Below are positions 1 to 6,971 of a stretch of 14,342 nucleotides of DNA, in pieces (position 1 is the first letter of the stretch; each line of letters opens with the position of its first letter). The DNA lies in NCBI GenBank assembly GCA_027323595.1, contig DAHWBL010000034.1, positions 1-14,342 of the forward strand, given 5' to 3'. Made by a program: the position numbers and the translations under genes. This DNA comes from Acetobacteraceae bacterium (lineage in GTDB: Bacteria; Pseudomonadota; Alphaproteobacteria; Acetobacterales; Acetobacteraceae). The notes beneath the pieces are model-generated. The model ran no database searches, was not told the DNA's origin, and saw nothing but the letters and a program-made list of their open reading frames with translations.

Positions 1-1
1 C

Positions 2-253
2 GTCGGCACCACGCGCCTGCAGGTGAGCGAGCCGCGCATCCCCTGCCGCACCATCGCCGCGCGCTTCGGCGACGACCGCGTGGGCACGACCATGCGCGAC
101 ACCGGCTGGCGCGGCTTCTACTGCCGGGTGCTGACCGAGGGGCTGGTGCGCGCCGGCGACGCGATGACATTGATCGAGCGCCCCCGCCCCGACACCAGCA
201 TCGCCGACATCAAGCCAGGCCGTGGCGCCTCGGGGCTGGACGGCGGAGCTTAA
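2..253 (+). CDS. MOSC domain protein, C-terminal part (5' end outside window)
   Basis: Frame 2 is open from the window edge to the TAA at 251-253, giving about 83 residues of a longer protein. The run R-I-P-C-R followed by G-W-R-G-F-Y-C-R-V-L, E-G and A-G-D resembles the end of the YiiM-like MOSC beta-barrel, in which a conserved Cys follows a Q/E-P-R-x-P turn. MOSC proteins bind a molybdenum cofactor or carry its sulfur and often act in detoxifying N-hydroxylated compounds. Substrate cannot be told from this fragment. An internal GTG at 23 is probably not the start, because family similarity continues upstream of it to the edge. The gene converges on the patatin gene, 34 bases away. The last 20 or so residues (P-R-P-D-T-S onward) look like a non-conserved tail. 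Confidence 0.72.
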   Translation, partial: VGTTRLQVSEPRIPCRTIAARFGDDRVGTTMRDTGWRGFYCRVLTEGLVRAGDAMTLIERPRPDTSIADIKPGRGASGLDGGA

Positions 254-264
254 CCGGCGTCGCG

Positions 265-316
265 GCCCAGCCGCGCCCTCGCAGCGTTCAGCCCAGCCGC
301 GCCCTTGCCGCGTTCA
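265..316. repeat. 26-bp tandem duplication over the patatin stop codon
   Basis: Two adjacent 26-base units (265-290 and 291-316) agree at 24 of 26 positions; the differences are at unit positions 16 and 19. Because 26 is not a multiple of three, the second copy is read in a different frame on the minus strand. The TGA stop of the patatin gene (290-288) falls at the start of the downstream copy. Removing one copy would extend the protein by four residues (R-D-A-G) to a TAA at 252-250. Confidence 0.85.
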
Positions 317-1409
317 AGGACGCCAGGATGCCCTCGGCCTGGGCGCGCACGCCGCCGTTCTCGTGCCGCGACAGCGCATCGGCGCGCAGCAGCGCCGGTG
401 ACAGCGCGCCGCGCAGATCGTGCCGCAGGCTGGAGATTTCCGCGCGCAGCCGCTCCGCCTCGCCATCCGCCGCGACGGCCTCGCCCTCAGGCTCCGCCCC
501 CACCGCCAACGCGGCGCGCCCGGCGCGGAACAATTCGCGCAGGAAATCCGGCTCGGGGTTGAGCTTGGAGGTGATCGGCAGGTCCGCCAGCGCCTTGTCG
601 GCGGCGTAGCTGTGCAGCCGCACGCCGGCCGGCAGCATGGACAGCTCGGCATCGAGCGCGGTCTGGAAGGCGATCTCGTTGACGCGGTTGAGGATTTCGG
701 CGGAATCGCGCGGCACGCCGGGGCGGGTGCGCGGCTGCACCCGGATCAGCAGCAGATCATCCGGCGGCCGGGGGTGCATCAGCGGTGCCAGCGGCGGATT
801 GCCCGAATAGCCGCCATCCCAGTAATGCCGCCCGGCGATGCCGACGGCGGGAAACACGAACGGCACGCAGGCCGAGGCGAGCAGCGCATCCACGGTGATC
901 GTCTCATTGTCGAAAATCACCGCCTGGCCGGTCTCCACATCGGTCGCGCCCACCGCGAGGCGGGGCGCGCCGGGCAGGCGCAGCGCGTCGGCATCGAACA
1001 GGTCGCGCACCACCGCGCGCAGCGGATTATGGCCGAACGGGTTGAGCTGGGCGGGCGAGAACAGCCGTCCGGCCGCCTCCATGCTGGCCCAGGCGAGGTT
1101 GTTGCTGAGGTCCCAGCCGAACAGCCAGCGCTCCAGCGGCCCGCGTGAGAGCGGCCCGGCATCATGGGCGCGGCCGATCTCCTGCCACAGGGTGCGCAGC
1201 CCGGCGCGGGCGGCCTCGGGGCCGCCACGGGCGAGGCCCTGGGCCACCACCAGGGCGCACAGCGCGCCGGAGGACACGCCGCACAGCCGCGCTGGACGCA
1301 CCCCCTGCTCCAGCAGCCGGTCGAGCACGCCCCACGCGAAGGCGCCATGCGCGCCGCCCCCCTGGATCGCCAGCGCGATCGTCGCTTCCTGCGGTATCGA
1401 GCCGGTCAT
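288..1409 (-). CDS. Patatin-like phospholipase with H-box-like C-terminal tail
   Basis: This 373-residue protein is a serine acyl hydrolase of the patatin/RssA-like family, expected to cleave acyl chains from phospholipids. The family signatures are all visible: the glycine-rich oxyanion motif G-G-G-A-H-G (17-22), the nucleophile elbow G-V-S-S-G (44-48, Ser46), the conserved stretch A-S-A-C-V-P-F-V-F-P (178-187) and the catalytic Asp in D-G-G (198-200). No signal peptide is seen, so it is probably cytoplasmic. The region after about 315 is not part of the patatin fold. It is charged and helical and contains L-R-H-D-L-R-G-A-L (328-336), like the H-box of histidine kinases. ATG at 1409 puts the oxyanion motif at the usual distance from the N-terminus; the Shine-Dalgarno is weak. 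It is divergent from rpmH, so it is transcribed separately. Substrate unknown. Confidence 0.88.
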   Translation of the reverse strand: MTGSIPQEATIALAIQGGGAHGAFAWGVLDRLLEQGVRPARLCGVSSGALCALVVAQGLARGGPEAARAGLRTLWQEIGRAHDAGPLSRGPLERWLFGWDLSNNLAWASMEAAGRLFSPAQLNPFGHNPLRAVVRDLFDADALRLPGAPRLAVGATDVETGQAVIFDNETITVDALLASACVPFVFPAVGIAGRHYWDGGYSGNPPLAPLMHPRPPDDLLLIRVQPRTRPGVPRDSAEILNRVNEIAFQTALDAELSMLPAGVRLHSYAADKALADLPITSKLNPEPDFLRELFRAGRAALAVGAEPEGEAVAADGEAERLRAEISSLRHDLRGALSPALLRADALSRHENGGVRAQAEGILASLNAARARLG

Positions 1410-1421
1410 CTCGTCAGGATG

Positions 1422-1482
1422 AAGGCCGGGCGATGCGAATACAAGGCCACCTGGGACAAGGCCACCTGTCCCGCCCGGCCTT
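1422..1482. repeat. Nested inverted and direct repeats between patatin gene and rpmH
   Basis: An 11-base perfect inverted repeat (AAGGCCGGGCG at 1422-1432; its complement at 1472-1482) encloses a 13-base direct repeat (ACAAGGCCACCTG at 1441-1453 and 1456-1468). A smaller hairpin lies inside (GGGACA 1453-1458, TGTCCC 1467-1472). The block lies just upstream of the patatin start and of the putative rpmH promoter. Its role is unknown; it could be a structured leader for the patatin mRNA or an operator. No U-tract follows it on either strand, so it is not a clear terminator. Confidence 0.6.
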
Positions 1483-1509
1483 GCCTTCCCGGGACGGCTT
1501 GCCTATACA
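1481..1509 (+). promoter_or_regulatory. Predicted sigma-70-type promoter for the rpmH cluster
   Basis: TTGCCT at 1481-1486 and TATACA at 1504-1509 are separated by exactly 17 bases, and each box matches four of six consensus positions. Transcription would begin near 1516, leaving a leader of about 130 bases before rpmH. A strong promoter is expected for a ribosomal protein gene. The -35 box overlaps the end of the 1422-1482 inverted repeat. Confidence 0.5.
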
Positions 1510-1648
1510 GCCCGGCCTGATGGCTGCCCGGCATGTCCGCGCGGCCCCGCCTGTTTGGTTTTGTTCCTGTCTGGTCTGTTTTGGCCGCAACCCGTGTCGT
1601 CCGTGCCCGATCGCACGGCCGGCCCGCCCCCGGCCTGGAGAGAGTGTC

Positions 1649-1783
1649 TTGAAGCGCACCTATCAACCATCGAAGCTGGTTCGCAAGCGCCGTCACGGCT
1701 TTCGTGCCCGCATGGCGACCGTCGGCGGCCGCAAGGTCCTGGCCAATCGCCGTGCCAAGGGCCGCAAGAAGCTGTCCGCCTGA
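1649..1783 (+). CDS. rpmH: 50S ribosomal protein L34
   Basis: The 44-residue basic protein has the full L34 signature: K-R-T-Y-Q-P-S at the start, the R-x-R-R-H-G-F-R-A-R-M core, and G-R-x-V-L-x-x-R-R-x-K-G-R-K-K-L at the end. L34 is a component of the large ribosomal subunit. No ATG or GTG lies in frame at the right place, so the start is TTG at 1649. A GGAG at 1637-1640 sits 8 bases upstream as ribosome binding site. It is the first gene of a cluster with rnpA, yidD and yidC, an order conserved in many bacteria. Its stop codon overlaps the rnpA Shine-Dalgarno, which suggests coupled translation. Confidence 0.96.
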   Translation: MKRTYQPSKLVRKRRHGFRARMATVGGRKVLANRRAKGRKKLSA

Positions 1784-1793
1784 GGAGCGCGTC

Positions 1794-2192
1794 GTGGCGC
1801 CCCATCCGGCGCCCTTGCCGCCACGGCTGAAGCGCCGGGCGGAGTTCCTGGCGGTGGCGCGCGGGCGCAAGGCGGCGTTGCCGTCGCTGGTGCTGCAATC
1901 CCTGCCACGGGGCGACGATGCGCCGGCCAGGCTCGGCTTCACCGTCACCCGCAAGGTCGGCAACGCGGTGGTGCGCAACCGCACCCGCCGCCGGCTGAAG
2001 GAAGCCGCGCGGCTGCTGTTCGCCGCGCGGGCGGCGGCCGACGCGCCGGTGCTGGGGCATGATCTGGTGCTGGTCGGCCGCGCGGCCACGCGGGCCCGGC
2101 CTTTCGCGCTGCTGATCGACGATCTGGCCACCGCGCTGCGCAAGGCCGGCGTGCCCAACAAGGCCAGCGTGCCCAAGGCCAGCGTACCATGA
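1794..2192 (+). CDS. rnpA: Ribonuclease P protein component
   Basis: This 132-residue basic protein is the protein subunit of RNase P, which together with the catalytic RNA removes 5' leaders from pre-tRNAs. The N-terminal L-K-R-x-x-E-F motif (12-18), the strand G-F-T-V-T-R-K-V-G-N-A-V-x-R-N-R (48-63) and the RNR signature R-x-R-R-R-L-K-E (63-70) are present. The GTG start at 1794 is chosen because GAGGAG at 1782-1787 lies 6 bases upstream and the family N-terminus begins just after it. An upstream in-frame ATG at 1704 would overlap most of rpmH and add unrelated residues. The C-terminus ends in a repeat-built tail, K-A-G-V-P-N-K-A-S-V-P-K-A-S-V-P, absent from typical members. The stop overlaps the yidD start (ATGA). 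Confidence 0.94.
   Translation: MAPHPAPLPPRLKRRAEFLAVARGRKAALPSLVLQSLPRGDDAPARLGFTVTRKVGNAVVRNRTRRRLKEAARLLFAARAAADAPVLGHDLVLVGRAATRARPFALLIDDLATALRKAGVPNKASVPKASVP
2142..2189 (+). repeat. Three 15-base units encoding the rnpA tail
   Basis: Near-identical 15-base units lie at 2142-2156, 2160-2174 and 2175-2189, with one AAC codon between the first and second. Each encodes K-A-(G/S)-V-P. They form the extreme C-terminus of RnpA, so expansion or contraction would only lengthen or shorten the tail in frame. Confidence 0.8.
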
Positions 2193-2443
2193 GCCCGCCC
2201 GCGCGGGTGCTGGTGCTGTTGGTGCGCGCCTATCAATATTTTCTGCGCCCGCTGCTCGGCGCGAACTGCCGCTTTGATCCGCACTGCTCGGCCTATGCCG
2301 TCGAGGCGATCAGCCGGCATGGCGCCTGGCGCGGGCTGCTTCTTTCAGTGTGGCGTGTGCTGCGCTGCAATCCCTGGCACCCGGGCGGACCGGACCCGGT
2401 GCCGGACCACCCATTCCGGCGGAAGGGCCTGTCGGCACGTTGA
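2189..2443 (+). CDS. yidD: Membrane protein insertion efficiency factor YidD
   Basis: The 84-residue protein matches the YidD family over nearly its full length. The N-terminus is an amphipathic helix (R-A-Y-Q-Y-F-L-R-P-L, 13-22). The core is C-R-F-D-P-H-C-S-x-Y-A (27-37) with two conserved cysteines, then R-C-N-P-W-H-P-G-G (59-67) with a third, then D-P-V-P. YidD is a peripheral inner-membrane protein that assists YidC-dependent insertion of membrane proteins. ATG at 2189 overlaps the rnpA stop by four bases, and its TGA shares one base with the yidC ATG at 2443. Translation of rnpA, yidD and yidC is therefore probably coupled. Confidence 0.95.
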   Translation: MSPPARVLVLLVRAYQYFLRPLLGANCRFDPHCSAYAVEAISRHGAWRGLLLSVWRVLRCNPWHPGGPDPVPDHPFRRKGLSAR

Positions 2444-4185
2444 TGGACCAAAAGCGCATGTTTCTCGCGATCGCCCTGTCGATCGCGATTCTGCTCGGCT
2501 GGCAGTTCGTGGTGCGGCCGATGCTGCCCGCGCCGCCAGCCCCGGTGGTGACCTCCACGCCCGAGCCGTCCGCCGGCCAAAAGCCCGCCGCGACGGCAAG
2601 TGCCGCGGCGATGACCGCCACCGCCGCGGTGCCGCGCGAGGTGCCGCGCGTGGCGATCGACGCGCCGCGGGTGCATGGCAGCATCGCCCTGCTCGGCGCG
2701 CGCATCGATGACGTGGTGCTGCGCGACTATCGCGAGACCATCGCGCCCGACTCGCCGCAGGTCCGCGTGCTGGAACCCGCCGCCGACGCGCAACCCTATT
2801 ACGTGCAGTTCGGCTGGACCCTGCCGCCAGGGGCGGCGGCGGTGAAACTGCCCGACGGCAACAGCCTGTGGACCGCCACCTCGCCAGGCGCGCTGACCGC
2901 CACCCACCCGCTCACGCTGGCATGGGACAACGGCGCCGGGCTCGCCTTCGAGATCGCAATCTCGATCGACGACAACTACATGTTCCAGGTCAGCCAGAGC
3001 GTGCGCAACGGCACCGCCGCGAGCGTTGATCTGCTGCCCTGGGCGCGCATCAAGCGCGACTACACCCCCACCACCGAGGGCTACTACATCCTGCACGAGG
3101 GCATGCTGGGCGTGCTCAACGGGCGCCTGCAGGAGACCAAATACAGCGACGCCAAAAAGACCGGCGAGGCGCATGACGGCGTCGCCTATTCGGCCACCAG
3201 CACCGGCGGCTGGGCTGGCTTCACCGACAAATACTGGCTGGTCGCGCTGGTGCCCGACCAGACGCTGGCGAGCGCGGTGAATTTCCGCCATGTCAGCATC
3301 GACGGCCATGACGGCTACCAGGTGGACCTCGCCACCGCCGCGCCGCAGGCCGTGGCCGCCGGCGCCACCGCCACCGCGAGCACCCGGCTGTTCGCCGGCG
3401 CGAAGGTGGTGCGGCTGCTCGACCGCTACGAATCCGCCGACAACATCCCCAACTTCGACAAGGCGGTGGATTTCGGCTGGTTCTACTTCCTGACCAAGCC
3501 GATGTTCTACGCGCTCGATTTTCTCTACGGCCTGTTCGGCAATTTCGGCCTCGCCATCATGGGGCTGACGATCTGCGTCAAGGCGCTGTTCTTCCCGCTC
3601 GCCAACAAGGCCTATCGCTCGATGAGCCGGATGAAGACGCTGGCGCCGAAAATCCAGGCGCTGCGCGAACGGCTGAAGGACGATCCGGCGAAGATGCAGT
3701 CCGAGATGATGGCGCTGTACCGCGCCGAAAAGGTGAATCCGGCCTCGGGCTGCCTGCCCATGGTGGTGCAGATTCCGGTTTTCTTCTCGCTCTACAAGGT
3801 GATCTTCGTCACCATCGAGATGCGCCAGGCGCCGTTCTTCGGCTGGATCCATGATCTGTCGGCGATCGATCCGACCAACATCTTCAACCTGTTCGGCCTG
3901 CTGCCGTTCGATCCGGGCGAGCTCACCCCGTTCCTGCATCTGGGGGTGTGGCCGGTGATCATGGGCATCACCATGTGGCTGCAACAGAAAATGAACCCGC
4001 CGCCGCCCGACCCGGTGCAGGCGAAGATGTTCCAGTTCATGCCGCTGATCTTCACCTTCATGCTCGCCCGCTTCCCGGCCGGCCTGGTGATCTACTGGAG
4101 CTGGAACAACACCCTGACGGTGTTGCAGCAATGGCTGATCATGCGCCAGACCAGACGCCTATCGGCCACGCCGGCACGCGGCTAG
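2443..4185 (+). CDS. yidC: Membrane protein insertase YidC
   Basis: At 580 residues this is a full-length Gram-negative YidC, the inner-membrane insertase working alone or with SecYEG. One N-terminal membrane segment (about 6-22) is followed by a Pro/Ala-rich linker and a large periplasmic beta domain (about 70-335). The conserved insertase domain follows: a membrane segment ending in V-K-A-L-F-F-P-L-A-N-K (379-389), the cytoplasmic coiled hairpin with P-K-I-Q-A-L-R-E-R (402-410), L-Y-R-A-E-K-V-N-P (425-433), then further membrane segments including W-I-H-D-L-S (468-473) and F-P-A-G-L-V-I-Y (544-551). Lys380 occupies the place of the groove arginine of E. coli YidC. ATG at 2443 is chosen because it overlaps the yidD stop; in-frame codons upstream lie inside yidD. 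Confidence 0.96.
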   Translation: MDQKRMFLAIALSIAILLGWQFVVRPMLPAPPAPVVTSTPEPSAGQKPAATASAAAMTATAAVPREVPRVAIDAPRVHGSIALLGARIDDVVLRDYRETIAPDSPQVRVLEPAADAQPYYVQFGWTLPPGAAAVKLPDGNSLWTATSPGALTATHPLTLAWDNGAGLAFEIAISIDDNYMFQVSQSVRNGTAASVDLLPWARIKRDYTPTTEGYYILHEGMLGVLNGRLQETKYSDAKKTGEAHDGVAYSATSTGGWAGFTDKYWLVALVPDQTLASAVNFRHVSIDGHDGYQVDLATAAPQAVAAGATATASTRLFAGAKVVRLLDRYESADNIPNFDKAVDFGWFYFLTKPMFYALDFLYGLFGNFGLAIMGLTICVKALFFPLANKAYRSMSRMKTLAPKIQALRERLKDDPAKMQSEMMALYRAEKVNPASGCLPMVVQIPVFFSLYKVIFVTIEMRQAPFFGWIHDLSAIDPTNIFNLFGLLPFDPGELTPFLHLGVWPVIMGITMWLQQKMNPPPPDPVQAKMFQFMPLIFTFMLARFPAGLVIYWSWNNTLTVLQQWLIMRQTRRLSATPARG

Positions 4186-4195
4186 GTCGGTCCCG

Positions 4196-4867
4196 CTGTT
4201 CACCCCCGCCCCACCCGACGACGCGGCGATCGAGGCCGGGCGCAAGCTGTTCGCCGCCCCGGCGCGGTTTTACCACGGCACCCAGCGGCTCGACCAACTG
4301 CCGCCGCCCGGGCGCGCCGAGGTTGCCTTCGCCGGGCGCTCCAATGTCGGCAAATCCTCGCTGGTGAACGCGCTCACCGGCCACCGCGCGCTGGCCCGCG
4401 CCTCGGGCCAGCCGGGGCGCACCAAGCAGCTCAATTTCTTCGATCTGGGCGGCCGTCTCGTGCTGGTGGACATGCCCGGCTACGGCTACGCGCAGGCCGC
4501 GCGGTCGGTGAAGGAGGACTGGCAGGGGCTGATGTTCGACTATCTGCGCGGCCGCCCGACGCTGCGCCGGGTGGTGCTGCTGCTGGATGCGCGCATCGAG
4601 GTGAAACAGTCCGATCTGGATGTGATGGAGCTGCTCGATCGCGCCGCCGTCACCTACCAGCTGGTGCTGACCAAGGCCGACGCGCTCAAGCCCGAGGCGC
4701 TGGCGCGCAAGCTCGAAGCGGTCGGCGCGCTGATCCGCGGCCACACCGCGGCGTTCCCCCACGCACTGGCGACCAGTGCGACCACCGGCGCGGGCATCGA
4801 CCTGCTGCGCGCCGAACTGGCCAGCCTCGCCGAGGGCTTCGACCCCGGCGCCATGCCCTCGGCTTGA
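4196..4867 (+). CDS. engB: Ribosome biogenesis GTPase EngB/YihA, apparent CTG start
   Basis: EngB is a TRAFAC-class GTPase needed for assembly of the large ribosomal subunit. All nucleotide motifs are present when numbered from CTG at 4196: G1 G-R-S-N-V-G-K-S-S (47-55), G2 P-G-R-T (73-76), G3 D-M-P-G-Y-G-Y (92-98), G4 T-K-A-D (159-162) and G5 S-A-T (194-196). Length is 223 residues, slightly long for the family because of the N-terminal extension. The frame is open from a TGA at 4136-4138, but the first ATG/GTG/TTG in it is the GTG at 4364, beyond the P-loop. A protein from there could not bind GTP. CTG at 4196 is the only plausible near-cognate codon at the expected N-terminus. It lies 10 bases after the yidC stop, with AGG at 4184-4186. 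Coupling to yidC is likely. A sequencing error is the alternative. Confidence 0.88.
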   Translation: MFTPAPPDDAAIEAGRKLFAAPARFYHGTQRLDQLPPPGRAEVAFAGRSNVGKSSLVNALTGHRALARASGQPGRTKQLNFFDLGGRLVLVDMPGYGYAQAARSVKEDWQGLMFDYLRGRPTLRRVVLLLDARIEVKQSDLDVMELLDRAAVTYQLVLTKADALKPEALARKLEAVGALIRGHTAAFPHALATSATTGAGIDLLRAELASLAEGFDPGAMPSA

Positions 4868-4918
4868 CCACACGGCCCGCGCGCGGCAGATGCCCCTCAC
4901 AGAGACCAGGAGCATGCG

Positions 4919-5833
4919 ATGAGCGGCACGTCCCCCGACCCGGCGCCGAGCCCCCACAGCGCCGCCGAGCAGGCGCTGATCCTCGCCAAGGCGCTGCCGT
5001 TCCTGCGCCGCTATGCCGGCGCGACGGTGGTGGTGAAATATGGCGGCCACGCGATGGGCGACCCCGCGCTGGCCGACATGTTCGGCCACGACATCGCGCT
5101 GCTGAAGCTGGTCGGCATGAACCCGGTGGTGGTGCATGGCGGCGGCCCGCAGATCAACGACATGCTCGCCCGGCTCAAGATCCAGTCGAATTTCGTCGAT
5201 GGCCTGCGGGTGACCGACGCGGCGATGGTCGAGGTGGTGGAGATGGTGCTGGCCGGCACCGTCAACAAACAGGTGGCCGGGCTGATCAACCGCGCCGGCG
5301 CGCTGGCGGTGGGCATCTGCGGCAAGGATGGCGGGCTGATCCGCGCCAGGAAGCTCGCCCGCACGGTGCGCGACACCGACAGCAACATCGAACGCGCGCT
5401 CGATCTGGGGTTCGTTGGTGAACCAGAACATATCGACGTGCGGGTGATCCACGCCCTGACCGGCGCGGGGCTGATCCCGGTGATCGCCCCGGTCGGCGTG
5501 GGCGCGGACGGACAGACCTACAACATCAATGCCGACACCGCCGCGGGCGCCATCGCCGGCGCGCTCGGCGCGAGCCGGCTGCTGATGCTGACCGACGTCG
5601 CCGGCGTGCTCGACCGCGACCGCCGGCTGATCCCCGAGCTGAACCTCGATGAGGTCGCGCGCAACATCGCCGACGGGGTGATCACCGGCGGCATGATCCC
5701 CAAGGTGCAATGCTGCGCGGACGCGGTGAAGCAGGGCGTGAAGGGCGCGGTGATCCGGGATGGCCGCCAGCCGCATGTGTGCCTGCTGGAGCTGTTCACC
5801 GAGGGCGGCATCGGCACCATGATCGTGCCGTAA
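4919..5833 (+). CDS. argB: Acetylglutamate kinase
   Basis: This 304-residue amino-acid-kinase-family enzyme phosphorylates N-acetyl-L-glutamate with ATP, the second step of arginine synthesis. The phosphate-binding V-V-K-Y-G-G-H-A-M (38-46, Lys40), the substrate loop V-H-G-G-G-P-Q-I (72-79), G-L-R-V-T-D (95-100), Y-N-I-N-A-D near 201-206 and T-G-G-M-I-P-K-V near the end are all present. The N-terminus is about 25 residues ahead of the kinase core and contains an amphipathic helix. Such extensions occur in arginine-inhibited, hexameric enzymes, so feedback inhibition is possible but unproven. ATG at 4919 has AGGAG at 4908-4912, spacing 6. The 51-base gap after engB shows no clear terminator, so argB may be the last gene of the rpmH transcript. 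Confidence 0.96.
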   Translation: MSGTSPDPAPSPHSAAEQALILAKALPFLRRYAGATVVVKYGGHAMGDPALADMFGHDIALLKLVGMNPVVVHGGGPQINDMLARLKIQSNFVDGLRVTDAAMVEVVEMVLAGTVNKQVAGLINRAGALAVGICGKDGGLIRARKLARTVRDTDSNIERALDLGFVGEPEHIDVRVIHALTGAGLIPVIAPVGVGADGQTYNINADTAAGAIAGALGASRLLMLTDVAGVLDRDRRLIPELNLDEVARNIADGVITGGMIPKVQCCADAVKQGVKGAVIRDGRQPHVCLLELFTEGGIGTMIVP

Positions 5834-5837
5834 AAGA

Positions 5838-6971
5838 TCAATCGCTTTCGGCGGTGCTGTCGCGATGGACATGCACCGACATCAGGATGCCGAAGCCGAA
5901 CATCACCGTCAGCATCGCCGAGCCGCCATGCGAGACCAGCGGCAGCGGCACCCCGCCGACCGGAATCGCGCCCATCACCATGGCGATGTTGACGACGGCA
6001 TACATGAAAAAATTGAACGAGATGCCGAGCGCCACCAGCCGGCCGAACTGGTTGCGGCTGCGCAGCGCGATCCACACGCCGCCGAGCACGATCAGCATCA
6101 GCAGCGCCATCAGCGCGGCGGCGCCGACGAAACCGAATTCCTCGCCGATCATGGCGAAGATGAAATCGGTCTGTTTCTCGGGCAGAAAATTCAGATGCCC
6201 CTGGCTGCCCTGCAGCCAGCCCTGCCCCCACATGCCGCCCGAGCCGAGCGCGATGCGGCTTTGGATGATGTTGTAGCCCGCGCCGAGCGGATCGCTTTCG
6301 GGATTGAGAAAAGTGGTGATGCGCGCACGCTGATAGTCGTGCAGATGGCTGTAGGCGAGCGGGGCCGCGATGCCCGCGCCGATCATCACCAGCGCGAATT
6401 TCCACAGGCGCACGCCCGACGCCAGCATCACCGCCCCGCCGAGCAGCGCGGTGATCACCGCGGTTCCCAGATTGGGCTCCTTCAGGATCAGCCCGACCGG
6501 CAGCAGGATCATCAGCACCGGCGGCAGCACGAACAGCGGATTGCCGATGCGCTCATGGCTCGCCTTGTGGAACCAGTGCGCGAGCGCCAGCACCAGCGCG
6601 ATCTTCATCAGCTCGGAGGGCTGCATCTCCTGCCCGCCGATCATGATCCAGCGCTGCGCGCCCTTGCCGACATGGCCGATGCGCAGCACCAGCACCAGCA
6701 GGCCCACCGAAAATCCGTAGAGTGGCCAAGCCAAACGCTCGATCAGCCGCAGATCCACCATGCCGATCGCCAGCATCATCACCAGCGCCACGGCGAAGCG
6801 GATGATGTGGCGGTTGGCATACAGCTCCGGCGCGCCGCCGGCCGAATAAAGCGCGACATAGCCAACCGACGCGAGCGCGCACAGCAGCAGCACATAGAAC
6901 CAGTTCACCCGCCACAGCCTGGCGGTGATCAGCACCGTCGGCCGACGGATCAGGCGCGGTTGAACGATCAT
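5838..6971 (-). CDS. rodA: Peptidoglycan glycosyltransferase RodA
   Basis: RodA is a SEDS-family membrane enzyme that polymerises lipid II into glycan strands for sidewall growth together with PBP2. The 377-residue protein has about ten membrane segments. The family motif N-P-E-S-D-P-L-G-A-G-Y-N (223-234) carries the putative catalytic Asp227. The C-terminal signature G-G-V-P-L-P-L-V-S-H-G-G-S is also present; SxGGS is typical of SEDS proteins. ATG at 6971 overlaps the mrdA TGA (ATGA), indicating tight coupling with its transpeptidase partner. It is the last gene of the cell-shape cluster. Its stop lies 4 bases from the argB stop on the other strand, with no hairpin between. Confidence 0.96.
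   Translation of the reverse strand: MIVQPRLIRRPTVLITARLWRVNWFYVLLLCALASVGYVALYSAGGAPELYANRHIIRFAVALVMMLAIGMVDLRLIERLAWPLYGFSVGLLVLVLRIGHVGKGAQRWIMIGGQEMQPSELMKIALVLALAHWFHKASHERIGNPLFVLPPVLMILLPVGLILKEPNLGTAVITALLGGAVMLASGVRLWKFALVMIGAGIAAPLAYSHLHDYQRARITTFLNPESDPLGAGYNIIQSRIALGSGGMWGQGWLQGSQGHLNFLPEKQTDFIFAMIGEEFGFVGAAALMALLMLIVLGGVWIALRSRNQFGRLVALGISFNFFMYAVVNIAMVMGAIPVGGVPLPLVSHGGSAMLTVMFGFGILMSVHVHRDSTAESD

Noticed and set aside
1441..1468. Possible CRISPR-like or phage-type direct repeats
   Set aside because: Only two 13-base copies with a 2-base gap; no array, no spacers and no cas genes nearby.
1704..1793. ATG at 1704 as the rnpA start
   Set aside because: It lies inside rpmH in another frame and adds 30 residues unlike the RnpA N-terminus; GTG 1794 has GAGGAG at ideal spacing.
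4364..4366. GTG at 4364 as the engB start
   Set aside because: The product would lack the P-loop and the first strand of the GTPase fold, although both are encoded in frame just upstream.
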